NCBI RefSeq assembly: GCF_019904295.1
Contig: NZ_CP065359.1
Location: forward strand, 1,699,001-1,763,000
DNA: 64,000 nt
Source of the DNA: Ruegeria sp. SCSIO 43209
GTDB lineage: Bacteria; Pseudomonadota; Alphaproteobacteria; Rhodobacterales; Rhodobacteraceae
Direction of reading: 5' to 3'
How positions within the stretch are numbered: position 1 is the first letter of the stretch; every line of letters begins with the position of its first letter. Positions 1-8,163 of the stretch are shown piece after piece. A program made the position numbers and the translations under genes. Below the pieces are notes generated by a model. It was not told the DNA's origin and searched no databases. It saw nothing but the letters and a program-made list of their open reading frames with translations.

Positions 1-215
1 TCCTGCTCCCATGTGGCTGGGATTGCAAACGCGTTGTTCAAGGCCAGACCGATCTCACCCATGTCACGGCGATCCTTGGCTGAAGGTGGTTGGACTTCAG
101 CACCCGCGCGCTCCTGTTCGGTCAGAACCCCTTTGATATTCATAGGAATACAGGCCGCGTACCAGACAACGACAATGGCGGCGATCACGGTGAGGACTGC
201 AATGATCTGCTTCAT
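1..215 (-). CDS. ABC transporter permease, N-terminal part (runs off the window)
   Basis: Partial gene; only the first 71 residues are in the window. It starts with ATG at 215 and continues beyond base 1. The start overlaps the stop of the GNAT gene as ATGA, so the two are translationally coupled. The N-terminus (MKQIIAVLTVIAAIVVVWYA) is one hydrophobic membrane segment, followed by a polar stretch. That is how permeases of the NitT/TauT (SsuC-like) class often begin. The family call rests mainly on context: it directly follows a NitT/TauT-type ATPase in a pyrimidine catabolic operon, so it probably forms the membrane channel of a pyrimidine or related-compound importer. The substrate is an inference. 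Confidence 0.6.
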   Translation of the reverse strand, partial: MKQIIAVLTVIAAIVVVWYAACIPMNIKGVLTEQERAGAEVQPPSAKDRRDMGEIGLALNNAFAIPATWEQ

Positions 216-643
216 GCGTGCCACTCCATCCGAATGACAGGCACCGTGTCAGGTGGCACCGGAGGCTCTCTTCCCGTCTCAACAAAGCCCTCGCGCCGAT
301 AAAACCGTTGCGCGTCGACATTTGGCACATGTGTGGTCAGCCAAAGATGGTCGCGCCCCTCCTTCGCCTTATCCAGCAATTGCTTGCCGATGCCCTGTCC
401 AGTGCGCAAACAATACAGCGCACCAACCTTATGTTCGACCGGATCGACAGACATATAGCAATCAATCGGATCACCTGCGATCCAGATGTCCCTGTTCGGA
501 AACGCCTCAAGGATCAGATCCGCCAGCTTTTCTTCTGGCAATTCCTCGGGTATCCAATCGGTCTGCGCGGCCCAGGTCGCGATGATGCGCGCGCAATCCC
601 CCACATCTTCGCGGGATGCCCGTCTGATGCCTTTATCCGCCAT
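212..643 (-). CDS. GNAT family N-acetyltransferase
   Basis: A 143-residue acetyltransferase of the GNAT fold. The acetyl-CoA loop is visible as RTGQGIGKQLLDKAK near residues 81-95, and the C-terminal part has the usual ...VDAQRFYRREGF pattern near residues 108-120. I chose ATG at 643. It overlaps the stop of the upstream ATPase gene by one base (TGATG); a GTG lies one codon earlier. It sits between the ATPase and permease genes of the pyrimidine operon with overlaps on both sides, so it is surely cotranscribed. Its substrate cannot be read from the sequence. It may act on an amine made during pyrimidine breakdown such as beta-alanine, but that is a guess. Confidence 0.8.
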   Translation of the reverse strand: MADKGIRRASREDVGDCARIIATWAAQTDWIPEELPEEKLADLILEAFPNRDIWIAGDPIDCYMSVDPVEHKVGALYCLRTGQGIGKQLLDKAKEGRDHLWLTTHVPNVDAQRFYRREGFVETGREPPVPPDTVPVIRMEWHA

Positions 644-1440
644 CACACATCATCCCCATGACCCGCTCGCAATCCTTCTCGCACGCGGTGGGCGACTTCG
701 ATAAACTCGGGCGTGTCACGGATATCCAGAGGCCGCTCTTTCGGCAGAGGGCTATCGATCACATCCGTGATCCGGCCAGGCCGAGGGCTCATTACCACGA
801 TCTTGGTGCTGAGATACACCGCTTCGGGGATCGAATGTGTTACGAAACCGATGGTCTTCTCGGTGCGCGCCCATAATGCCAGAAGCTGTTCGTTCAGATG
901 GTCGCGCACAATCTCATCCAGCGCACCGAACGGTTCGTCCATCAGCAGAATATCCGCATCAAATGCCAAGGCCCGCGCAATACTGGCCCGCTGTTGCATC
1001 CCGCCCGAGAGCTGCCAGGGGAACTTACCGCCAAATCCATCAAGATCAACAAGTTCCAGAACCTTTCTAACGCGTTCCTCCTGCTCGGCGGAGGAATAGC
1101 CCATGATCTCAAGCGGCAGCTTGATGTTCTTTGCAATGGTCCGCCACGGGTAGAGCCCGGCCGCCTGAAACACATACCCATAAGCGCGCTTTCGCCGTGC
1201 TTCGTCAGGCGTCATGCCATTCACGGTCAGGGTCCCGCCGGTCGGTGTTTCCAGCGCTGCGATACAGCGCAGGAACGTCGTCTTGCCGCAGCCCGAGGGG
1301 CCGATAAAACTAACGAACTCCCCCTTGCCAATCGACAAGTTCACATCTTTCAGCGCATGAATAGGCCCATCATTCGTCTGAAATGTAAGATCCAGCTGCC
1401 TTGCCTCAATAACGGGCTGAGTAGTATTTTCTGTATTCAT
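643..1440 (-). CDS. ABC transporter ATPase, NitT/TauT (SsuB/ThiZ-like) type
   Basis: A 265-residue ATP-binding subunit. Walker A (GPSGCGKTT) is at residues 47-55, the signature LSGGMQQR at 143-150, Walker B (DILLMDEP) at about 162-169, and the switch histidine in VTHS near 201. The pattern resembles importers for sulfonates, nitrate, thiamine precursors and hydantoins. The start is ATG 1440, which has an AAGG ribosome site just upstream; an in-frame extension to 1530 has no good site and would run into the dihydropyrimidinase gene. It follows that gene by 55 bases and overlaps the GNAT gene. It probably powers uptake of a pyrimidine, dihydropyrimidine or hydantoin. No periplasmic binding protein is in view; it may lie left of the window. 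Confidence 0.88.
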   Translation of the reverse strand: MNTENTTQPVIEARQLDLTFQTNDGPIHALKDVNLSIGKGEFVSFIGPSGCGKTTFLRCIAALETPTGGTLTVNGMTPDEARRKRAYGYVFQAAGLYPWRTIAKNIKLPLEIMGYSSAEQEERVRKVLELVDLDGFGGKFPWQLSGGMQQRASIARALAFDADILLMDEPFGALDEIVRDHLNEQLLALWARTEKTIGFVTHSIPEAVYLSTKIVVMSPRPGRITDVIDSPLPKERPLDIRDTPEFIEVAHRVREGLRAGHGDDV

Positions 1441-1495
1441 TCCATTGCCTTGAAGAAGCTCAGACCCGAGTCGCCAGAAAGGCGACCCAAGGGGT

Positions 1496-2950
1496 TTATA
1501 CTCCCGTTGCCGGTATACCTGTCCGCTCAACAGGCCGGGGCGCTGTCAACTCTTTCCAGGTGCTCAGCGCCTTGTTCACATGGGTATTGGCCTCACGTGC
1601 CACGAACTTACCGTGCCCTTCCTGAGTCTGAATCTCGCCATCATGTACAGCCACCGCACCGCGGGTCAGCGTGAACCGAGGCAGCCCTCGCACCTCTTTG
1701 CCCTCGAAGACGTTGTAGTCGATCGACGACTGCTGCGTATCAGCCGAGATCACCTTGGCCTTATCCGGATCCCAAACCACCAGATCAGCATCCGCTCCCA
1801 CGAGAACCGCACCTTTTTTCGGATAACAATTCAATATCTTGGCGATGTTAGTTGAAGTAACAGCCACGAACTCATTCGGCGTCAATCGCCCGGTATTCAC
1901 CCCATGCGTCCAAAGCATCGGCATCCGATCCTCCAGCCCTCCGGTCCCGTTCGGGATTTTGGTGAAATCACCCACGCCATATCGTTTCTGCTCGGTCGTA
2001 AAGGCGCAATGGTCCGTGGCCACGACGCTCAGAGTTCCCGATTGCAAACCGTTCCACAAGCTGTCCTGATGCTGTTTGTTCCGGAACGGAGGGCTCATGA
2101 CTCGCCGTGCTGCATGCTCCCAATCGTGGTGGAAATACTCGCTTTCATCCAATGTCAGGTGTTGGATCAAAGGCTCGCCCCAAACCCGTTTGCCCTGCAT
2201 CTTGGCGCGTCGAATAGCCTCGTGCGCCTCCTCACAGGAAGTATGCACCACATAGAGCGGTACGCCCGCCATATCCGCAATCATGATCGCGCGGTTGGTT
2301 GCCTCGCCTTCCACCTGTGGCGGGCGGGAATAGGCATGCGCCTCTGGCCCGGTATTGCCTTCTGCCAATAGCTTCGCGCTCAGTTCAGCAACCACATCGC
2401 CATTCTCGGCATGGACCATCGCGGTGCCACCCAACTCGGCCAGACGCTTGAACGAAGCAAATAGCTCATCGTCGTTCACCATCAGCGCGCCTTTATAGGC
2501 CATGAAATGCTTGAACGTGTTGATGCCGCGCGTCTCAATGACGGTTTTGATGTCATCAAACACCTGCTCGCCCCACCAGGTCACCGCCATATGGAACGAA
2601 TAATCACAATTCGCGCGCGTAGACTTGTTGTCCCAACGCTTCAGGGCGTCCAACAGGCTTTCGCCCGGATTAGGCAACGCGAAATCCACAACCATCGTGG
2701 TCCCGCCTGCCAGCGCTGCGCGCGTGCCGCTTTCGAAATCATCGCTGGAATAGGTTCCCATAAACGGCATTTCCAGATGCGTGTGCGGGTCGATCCCTCC
2801 GGGCATGACATAACAGCCCGATGCATCAAGTTCCTTATCACCTCGCAGGTCCGGCCCAATCTCAGTAATCACACCACCTTCGACCTTTACATCCGCCTTA
2901 TAGGTCAGATCAGCGGTCACAACGGTTCCGTTCTTGATTACAGTGCTCAT
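1496..2950 (-). CDS. hydA: Dihydropyrimidinase / D-hydantoinase
   Basis: A 484-residue amidohydrolase that opens 5,6-dihydrouracil or dihydrothymine to the N-carbamoyl-beta-amino acid, step two of the reductive pyrimidine pathway. The binuclear zinc site is complete: HTH at residues 56-58, the lysine that becomes carboxylated (MAYKG, K153), H180 (HAEN), H236 (VVHTS) and D313 (ATDHC). Length matches the family (about 460-500). It lies downstream of the M20 amidohydrolase gene on the same strand, 92 bases away, and upstream of the transporter ATPase. Hydantoinase and dihydropyrimidinase are hard to separate by sequence. The PreA/PreT and ureidopropionase neighbours argue for dihydropyrimidinase. 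Confidence 0.95.
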   Translation of the reverse strand: MSTVIKNGTVVTADLTYKADVKVEGGVITEIGPDLRGDKELDASGCYVMPGGIDPHTHLEMPFMGTYSSDDFESGTRAALAGGTTMVVDFALPNPGESLLDALKRWDNKSTRANCDYSFHMAVTWWGEQVFDDIKTVIETRGINTFKHFMAYKGALMVNDDELFASFKRLAELGGTAMVHAENGDVVAELSAKLLAEGNTGPEAHAYSRPPQVEGEATNRAIMIADMAGVPLYVVHTSCEEAHEAIRRAKMQGKRVWGEPLIQHLTLDESEYFHHDWEHAARRVMSPPFRNKQHQDSLWNGLQSGTLSVVATDHCAFTTEQKRYGVGDFTKIPNGTGGLEDRMPMLWTHGVNTGRLTPNEFVAVTSTNIAKILNCYPKKGAVLVGADADLVVWDPDKAKVISADTQQSSIDYNVFEGKEVRGLPRFTLTRGAVAVHDGEIQTQEGHGKFVAREANTHVNKALSTWKELTAPRPVERTGIPATGV

Positions 2951-2990
2951 GTTAAACTCCCTGATGCGGTCTACGCCGCTTGCTTCATCT

Positions 2991-3043
2991 GGCTAAAAAT
3001 ACCCCGGGGGAGCCGCCCAACGGGCGACGGGGGCAGAGCCCCC
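2991..3043. repeat. Palindromic intergenic GC-rich repeat element (candidate dispersed repeat)
   Basis: The gap between the M20 and dihydropyrimidinase genes holds a mosaic of short palindromes: CCCCGGGG at 3002-3009, CGCCC-AAC-GGGCG at 3014-3026, and GGGGGC-AGA-GCCCCC at 3029-3043. The last one reaches the M20 stop codon. An A-rich lead (TAAAAATA) precedes it. The modular build resembles the REP-like elements that are scattered near gene ends in Roseobacter genomes. Only one copy is in this window, so dispersal is an inference. It could act as an RNA-stabilising or partial terminator structure inside the operon. Confidence 0.5.
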
Positions 3044-4296
3044 TATTCCACGATCCCAGCCGTCTCGACGACCGCATGCAGTAGAACATCCGCCCCGGCT
3101 GCAGCCCAATCCTTGCTGATCTCCTCAGCTTCATTATGGCTCAACCCATCAACGCATGGGCACATCACCATCGCGGTTGGCGCTACTCGATTGATCCAGC
3201 AGGCGTCATGCCCTGCCCCCGAGATGATGTCCGTATGCGAATACCCTAACCGCTCAGCCGCATCGCGCACAGCCGCCACACAACCCTCATCAAACTTCAC
3301 CGGATCAAAACCGCCCACTTTCTCGAATTCGATCTGCAACCCCATCTCTTCGACGATATCTTCAGCTGCGACCCGCAGACGGTTCTCCATATCAGTGATC
3401 ACGTCCAACTCGGGCGAGCGAAAATCGACCGTGAACGCTGCCTTTCCAGGGATCACATTGCGTGAGTTCGGATAGACATCGATATGCCCCGCCGCACCCA
3501 CGGCATGAGGTGCATGCGACCATGCAATCTCGTCCACTTTCTCAAGAATACGCGCCATCGCCAGCCCGGCATTCTTGCGCATCGGCATCGGTGTAGACCC
3601 AGTATGCGCATCCTTGCCGGTCACGGTAACCTGGGTCCAGCTCAAACCCTGACCATGGGTTACAACGCCAATATCCTTACCTTCAGCTTCCAGAATCGGG
3701 CCCTGTTCAATGTGCAACTCAAAGAAAGCGTGCATCTTGCGCGCGCCAACCTCTTCATCGCCGCGCCAACCGATGCGGTTCAGTTCATCCCCGAACTTCT
3801 TTCCTTCGGCATCCTCACGTGCATAAGCCCAGTCCTGAGTGTGCATTCCGGCAAACACCCCCGAAGACAACATCGCCGGGGCATATCGCGTCCCTTCTTC
3901 GTTGGTCCAATTGGTGGCCACAATAGGGTGCTTGGTCTTGATGCCTAGGTCATTCAGCGTGCGAATGATCTCCAGCCCACCAAGCACGCCAAGAACGCCA
4001 TCATACTTGCCACCAGTGGGCTGCGTATCCAAATGCGACCCTACATAAACCGGCAGAGCCTCGGGATCCGCTCCCTCTCGTCGGGCAAACATATTGCCCA
4101 TCTGGTCCAGCCCCATCGAGCAACCGGCATCCTCGCACCATTTCTGAAACAGCGCGCGCCCTTCGGCGTCCTCGTCCGTTAGCGTCTGACGGTTGTTGCC
4201 ACCCGCGACGCCTGGGCCGATCTTGGCCATCTCCATCAGGCTGTCCCATAACCTGTCGCCATTGATCCTGAGATTCTGCGCCGGAGCTGCCATCAT
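3043..4296 (-). CDS. M20-family Zn-dependent amidohydrolase, beta-ureidopropionase / N-carbamoyl-amino-acid hydrolase type
   Basis: A 417-residue member of the AllC / hydantoin-utilisation HyuC / PydC family. It likely hydrolyses N-carbamoyl-beta-alanine to beta-alanine, CO2 and ammonia, the last step of reductive pyrimidine breakdown. Metal and catalytic residues are visible: H88 (GSHLDTQPTGG), D99 (KYDG), the catalytic glutamate in NEEGTR (133-134), H195 (LHIEQGP) and a C-terminal histidine (GLSHNEAE). I chose ATG 4296, which has AGGGAAG just upstream. A longer frame from 4350 would start inside the operator at 4342-4359. It is first in the operon that continues through dihydropyrimidinase and the transporter. 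Allantoate amidohydrolase is the main alternative. Confidence 0.9.
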   Translation of the reverse strand: MMAAPAQNLRINGDRLWDSLMEMAKIGPGVAGGNNRQTLTDEDAEGRALFQKWCEDAGCSMGLDQMGNMFARREGADPEALPVYVGSHLDTQPTGGKYDGVLGVLGGLEIIRTLNDLGIKTKHPIVATNWTNEEGTRYAPAMLSSGVFAGMHTQDWAYAREDAEGKKFGDELNRIGWRGDEEVGARKMHAFFELHIEQGPILEAEGKDIGVVTHGQGLSWTQVTVTGKDAHTGSTPMPMRKNAGLAMARILEKVDEIAWSHAPHAVGAAGHIDVYPNSRNVIPGKAAFTVDFRSPELDVITDMENRLRVAAEDIVEEMGLQIEFEKVGGFDPVKFDEGCVAAVRDAAERLGYSHTDIISGAGHDACWINRVAPTAMVMCPCVDGLSHNEAEEISKDWAAAGADVLLHAVVETAGIVE

Positions 4297-4341
4297 GTTC
4301 TTCCCTGTTGCTTGCGATTTGGCTCGCTTTTGGTGTCTTGA

Positions 4342-4359
4342 TTTGACCATCTGGTCAAA
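4342..4359. promoter_or_regulatory. RutR-type operator, perfect palindrome
   Basis: TTTGACCA-TC-TGGTCAAA is a perfect 8+2+8 dyad. Its core matches the consensus known for E. coli RutR, TTGACCANNTGGTCAA, at every fixed position. It lies 46 bases upstream of the M20 gene and 106 bases upstream of the divergent RutR-like gene, where it could control both. Binding by the adjacent regulator is inferred from the match and from context. Confidence 0.88.
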
Positions 4360-4464
4360 CTCACGCTATCACGGGTTCGACATCAGTCAAGAAATTGCAG
4401 TGGCCTGCCGGAATTTTCGACATAATTGACGCCCAACTGGCCGAAAAAAGGACAACAGGTGAAC

Positions 4465-5073
4465 ATGCCCAAAGACCGCGCCCCAACCCGGATTCAGCAA
4501 AAGAACCGAGCAGCGATTCTCGAGGCGGCCTTGAATGTGTTCTCAGCCCACGGTTTTCGCGGCGCAACCGTCGACCAAATTGCAGCTGAGGCGGGGCTGA
4601 GCAAGCCCAACCTGCTCTATTATTTTCCATCGAAAGAAGCGATCCATACAGCCCTGTTGTCGGGTCTGCTTGAAGTCTGGCTCGCTCCCCTGCACGCGTT
4701 GAATGAGGATGGCGACCCGCTGGAAGAAATACTGTCTTATATCCAACGCAAGCTTGAGATGAGCCGCGACCTGCCGCGCGAGAGCCGCCTCTTTGCCAAT
4801 GAGCTTGTTCAGGGCGCGCCGCGCATTCATGAAGCTTTGTCCAGCGATCTCAAAAAACTGGTCGATGAAAAAACCACGATTCTGACAAGCTGGATGGCTC
4901 AGGGCAAAATTGCACGAGTCCATCCCTATCATCTGATTTTCTCGATCTGGGCACTGACACAGCATTATGCGGATTTCGATGTTCAAGTCCGGGCAATTCT
5001 TGGGGAAGAAGACCCATTCGAAGGCGCGGTTCCGTTCGTGGAAACGCTCTATCGAAAACTGCTTACACCTTAA
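4465..5073 (+). CDS. rutR: TetR family regulator, RutR-like
   Basis: A 202-residue repressor. The N-terminal helix-turn-helix covers about residues 15-60, with GATVDQIAAEAGLSKPNLLY as the DNA-reading part, and the C-terminal ligand domain has the RutR/YcdC look (SRLFANELVQGAP, then HLIFSIWALTQHYADF). In E. coli RutR binds uracil or thymine and releases a TTGACCA-type palindrome. That palindrome is present next to this gene. ATG 4465 was chosen because an AGGTGAAC site precedes it and the extra 13 residues from 4426 look non-homologous. It is divergent from the pyrimidine operon and probably represses that operon, preTA and itself. The gene symbol is by similarity and site match. Confidence 0.87.
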   Translation: MPKDRAPTRIQQKNRAAILEAALNVFSAHGFRGATVDQIAAEAGLSKPNLLYYFPSKEAIHTALLSGLLEVWLAPLHALNEDGDPLEEILSYIQRKLEMSRDLPRESRLFANELVQGAPRIHEALSSDLKKLVDEKTTILTSWMAQGKIARVHPYHLIFSIWALTQHYADFDVQVRAILGEEDPFEGAVPFVETLYRKLLTP

Positions 5074-5110
5074 GAGACACTTAACCCTATTGAGAAAAGC
5101 TCGGAGCATG

Positions 5111-5332
5111 ATGACGTATCGCTCAGATCCCGAGCCTTGGATCACCCAGCTTATCTCGTCCCGATCTGCTCGAACGGGAGCTGTTGTACGACGCTTAGTT
5201 GCTTGGGTCGAACGGGAGGTTGGTCACGCGGCTTTTCAGGCAGAAGTGAAACGGCGCGGATACCATTTGATCCGCACCGCCAATCAATATGTCATCATCT
5301 GCCACAACGGACCCATCGACATTCTGTTCTGA
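5111..5332 (+). CDS. Small conserved-looking protein, function unknown
   Basis: A reading frame of 73 residues with sensible composition: MTYRSDPEPWITQLISS at the start, a basic middle (RRLVAWVEREVGHAAF) and a C-terminus FAEV-like then YHLIRTANQYVIICHNGPI. GGAG at 5103-5106 gives proper spacing to ATG 5111; another ATG at 5108 is too close. The product is probably a small cytosolic alpha/beta protein. I recall similar short proteins in Rhodobacteraceae, sometimes labelled as anthranilate-isomerase related, which I would not trust. It lies on the same strand as rutR, 38 bases after it, and converges on preA. Confidence 0.6.
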   Translation: MTYRSDPEPWITQLISSRSARTGAVVRRLVAWVEREVGHAAFQAEVKRRGYHLIRTANQYVIICHNGPIDILF

Positions 5333-5358
5333 GTAAATTCGTCAAATTTTCTACGCCA

Positions 5359-5379
5359 AGATTTTTCGACGAAAAATCT
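5359..5379. terminator. Inverted repeat between convergent genes, likely bidirectional terminator
   Basis: AGATTTTTC-GAC-GAAAAATCT is a perfect 9-bp inverted repeat with a 3-base loop, placed just between the small gene ending at 5332 and preA ending at 5384. The stem is AT-rich and the T-runs lie inside it, so it is not a textbook terminator. The location fits one for either strand. Confidence 0.45.
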
Positions 5380-5383
5380 CTGA

Positions 5384-6688
5384 CTACTCCGCCGCTTTCG
5401 CCATGGGGTTGTTGGGGTGTGTCGTCCAATTGGCATATTCAGGATCAACGACCTTGCCTGTGCGCGGATCAACCGCTCCGGCGGCCATCGGCTCCATGGA
5501 AATACACCCCTCTACAGGGCACACATCCACGCAAAGATTGCAGGCCACGCATTCCTCGTCGATAACCTCGAACACCCGATCCGCCGACATCGAAATCGCC
5601 TGATGGCTGGTGTCTTCACAGGCTGCAAAACAGCGACCGCATTTGATGCACTGATCCTGATCGATCTTCGCTTTGGCGATGTAGTTGAGGTTCAGATATT
5701 GCCAATCCGTCACATTGGGCACTGCGCGTCCGATCACTTCGTCGATATTGGCATAGCCTTTCTCATCCATCCATTCCGACAGGCCAGCCGTCAATTCATC
5801 GATGATTTTGAACCCATAGGTCATCGCTGCAGTGCAGACCTGAACATTGCCGCAACCCAGCGAGATAAACTCTGCTGCATCGCGCCAAGTGGTGACGCCA
5901 CCGATGCCTGAGATCGGTAGCCCATGCGTGGCTTTGGCCCGCGCAATCTCGGACACCATCGACAACGCGATTGGTTTCACCGCCGGTCCGCAGTAGCCAC
6001 CATGGCTGCCTTTACCGTCAATCGAGGGTTCGGGGCTGAACGTGTCCAGATTGACACTGGTGATCGAGTTGATCGTATTGATCAGCGATACCGCATCCGC
6101 GCCCCCATTCTTCGCCGCCGCCGCAGGTTTGCGGATATCCGTAATGTTCGGCGTTAGCTTCACGATAACTGGGCGGTCGTAATACTGTTTGCACCAACGG
6201 GTCACCATTTCGATGTATTCCGGCACCTGCCCGACGGCAGACCCCATACCCCGTTCACTCATCCCGTGCGGACAGCCAAAATTCAGCTCGATCCCGTCCG
6301 CACCGGTTTCAGCCACACGCGGCAGAATGGCCTTCCAAGCAGCCTCCTCACAGGGCACCATGATCGAGGCGATCAGGGCGCGATCTGGATAATCCGCCTT
6401 TACGCGGGCCATTTCCTCAAGGTTCACCTCAAGCGGCCGATCTGTGATCAGTTCGATGTTGTTGAGCCCCAACAACCGGCGGTCCGCGCCATAAATCGCG
6501 CCATAGCGTGGGCCGTTCACATTCACGACCGGAGGCCCCTCGGCCCCCAAGGTCTTCCACACTACGCCGCCCCATCCGGCCTCGAAGGCGCGGCGAACAT
6601 TGTACTCCTTATCCGTCGGTGGCGCGGAGGCCAGCCAATACGGGTTCGGGCTTGATATTCCAAGAAAGTTTGATGTTAAATCAGCCAT
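5384..6688 (-). CDS. preA: NAD-dependent dihydropyrimidine dehydrogenase, subunit PreA
   Basis: A 434-residue flavin and iron-sulfur subunit that reduces uracil and thymine to dihydropyrimidines. The N-terminal two thirds form a dihydroorotate-dehydrogenase-like FMN barrel (GISSPNPYWLASAPPT near the start, LNFGCPHGM, VKLTPN, GIGGVTTWRDAAEF). The C-terminal part carries two 4Fe-4S ferredoxin motifs, CIKCGRCFAAC near residues 345-356 and CVACNLCVDVCP near 378-390. Length matches PreA. It lies 45 bases after preT on the same strand, the usual preTA operon. Regulation is probably by the RutR-like protein through the site at 8143-8158. Confidence 0.96.
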   Translation of the reverse strand: MADLTSNFLGISSPNPYWLASAPPTDKEYNVRRAFEAGWGGVVWKTLGAEGPPVVNVNGPRYGAIYGADRRLLGLNNIELITDRPLEVNLEEMARVKADYPDRALIASIMVPCEEAAWKAILPRVAETGADGIELNFGCPHGMSERGMGSAVGQVPEYIEMVTRWCKQYYDRPVIVKLTPNITDIRKPAAAAKNGGADAVSLINTINSITSVNLDTFSPEPSIDGKGSHGGYCGPAVKPIALSMVSEIARAKATHGLPISGIGGVTTWRDAAEFISLGCGNVQVCTAAMTYGFKIIDELTAGLSEWMDEKGYANIDEVIGRAVPNVTDWQYLNLNYIAKAKIDQDQCIKCGRCFAACEDTSHQAISMSADRVFEVIDEECVACNLCVDVCPVEGCISMEPMAAGAVDPRTGKVVDPEYANWTTHPNNPMAKAAE

Positions 6689-6733
6689 TTATCCGGCCTC
6701 CCTGATGCAGTTCTGCATCTTTGTCTTTGAGTT

Positions 6734-8068
6734 TCACGCGCTCAGAGCAGCGTGGATATCCATCGCGGCATCGCGACCTTCGGCTACGGCGGTCACGGTC
6801 AGGTCTTCGCCACCTGCCGCACAGTCTCCGCCAGCCCACACACCGGTCATTGAAGTGCGTCCCGCCCCGGTCACGGCAATCTTATTGCCATCCAGCGTTA
6901 GGCCTTCCGGCGCACCGTCAAGCGTCTGACCGATGGCCTTAAGAACCTGATCGGCCGGCACACGGACAGTTTCACCTGTTCCGGTCAGTCGACCATCATG
7001 GCTCGCAGTATACTCCAATTCGATCTCTGCTGCGGCACCATTTCCGTGAATGGCCACCGGCTGAACATTGCAGAGAATCCGAACACCATGCGACGCCGCC
7101 AAATCCTGTTCGTACCGGCTGGCACCCATCGCGTCGCGACCTCGGCGATAGGCGATGGTGACGTGCTCAGCGCCTAGCAGTTTCGATTTCACTGCCGCAT
7201 CTACGGCAGTCATACCACCGCCAATCACAACGACATTGCGACCCACAGGTAGATCAACCAGATCGCTGGCCTGTCGCACATCCGAGATAAAGTCGACCGC
7301 CGGGCGCACCCCGTCTTTATCGACCCCATCAGCCCGCAGTGCGTTCACGCCCGCAAGTCCTATTGACAGGAAAACAGCGTCATAGTTCTCCTGCAACCCT
7401 TCCAGAGAAATCGTCTCTCCCAGAATCGAACCGGTCTCGATCGCGATCCCGCCTATTTTAAGCAGCCAATCGACCTCGGCCTGTGCAAAATCATTGGTAG
7501 ATTTATACGCCGCAATCCCGTATTCGTTCAGACCGCCTGGCTTGGGCTTGCCTTCGTGGATCACCACATCGTGCCCCAGCATCGCCAGACGATGCGCACA
7601 GGCCAGACCGGCGGGCCCTGCCCCAACTACGGCAATTGTCTTGCCGGTTGATGCGGCGCGCTCGAACGGATGCGCACCCGAGGCCATCACATCATCGGTT
7701 GCATAACGCTGCAGGCGTCCGATCTCGACCGGCTTGCCTTCGGCCGTCTCACGCACGCAAGCCTCTTCACACAAAGTTTCGGTCGGACAAACCCGGGCAC
7801 ACATGCCGCCCAGAATGTTCTGCTCCAGAATGGTCTGCCCTGCCGCCTGCGGTTGCCCGGCCTGAATCTGGCGAATGAACAACGGAATATCGATATTCGT
7901 AGGACAGGCCGTCACACATGGCGCGTCATAGCAGAAATAGCATCGATCGGCGGCCACAGCGGCCTCGTGCGGGGCCAGTGGCGGATGCAGATCGGTGAAA
8001 TTCGAGGTCAGCTCATCGCTGGAAAGCCGCCCGGAGACGATCCCGGGTGCCATCTGGCCCTGTGCCAT
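6734..8068 (-). CDS. preT: NAD-dependent dihydropyrimidine dehydrogenase, subunit PreT
   Basis: A 444-residue partner of PreA that passes electrons from NAD(P)H. The N-terminal domain has cysteine clusters for two 4Fe-4S centres (CYFCYDAPCVTACPT and MCARVCPTETLCEEAC). It is followed by an FAD-binding GAGPAGLACAHRL and an NAD(P)-binding VVIGGGMTAVDAA, as in the glutamate synthase small-subunit family. ATG 8068 is preceded by AGGGAGTAGAGTG. The longer frame from 8158 would start inside the predicted operator and adds 30 residues unlike the family. A glutamate synthase subunit is excluded by the adjacent preA. Confidence 0.95.
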   Translation of the reverse strand: MAQGQMAPGIVSGRLSSDELTSNFTDLHPPLAPHEAAVAADRCYFCYDAPCVTACPTNIDIPLFIRQIQAGQPQAAGQTILEQNILGGMCARVCPTETLCEEACVRETAEGKPVEIGRLQRYATDDVMASGAHPFERAASTGKTIAVVGAGPAGLACAHRLAMLGHDVVIHEGKPKPGGLNEYGIAAYKSTNDFAQAEVDWLLKIGGIAIETGSILGETISLEGLQENYDAVFLSIGLAGVNALRADGVDKDGVRPAVDFISDVRQASDLVDLPVGRNVVVIGGGMTAVDAAVKSKLLGAEHVTIAYRRGRDAMGASRYEQDLAASHGVRILCNVQPVAIHGNGAAAEIELEYTASHDGRLTGTGETVRVPADQVLKAIGQTLDGAPEGLTLDGNKIAVTGAGRTSMTGVWAGGDCAAGGEDLTVTAVAEGRDAAMDIHAALSA

Positions 8069-8142
8069 CACTCTACTCCCTGTAGATATGTTTGTTATGG
8101 ACCCCAGCTTGCCACAATCTGATTTTTTATCAATTGGTAAAA

Positions 8143-8158
8143 TTTGCCAAATGGTCAA
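8143..8158. promoter_or_regulatory. Degenerate RutR-type operator upstream of preT
   Basis: TTTGCCA-AA-TGGTCAA matches the RutR consensus at 12 of 14 fixed positions. The right half is perfect and the left half differs at two bases. It lies 75 bases upstream of the preT start in an AT-rich promoter region. A further TTGGTAAAA half-site-like sequence is at 8134-8142. It would link preTA to the same regulator as the pyrimidine operon on the left. Confidence 0.7.
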
Positions 8159-8163
8159 AAAAT

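Noticed and set aside
8069..8158. Longer N-terminus for PreT starting at 8158
   Set aside because: It overlaps the predicted operator and promoter, and the family starts near the MAQGQM position.
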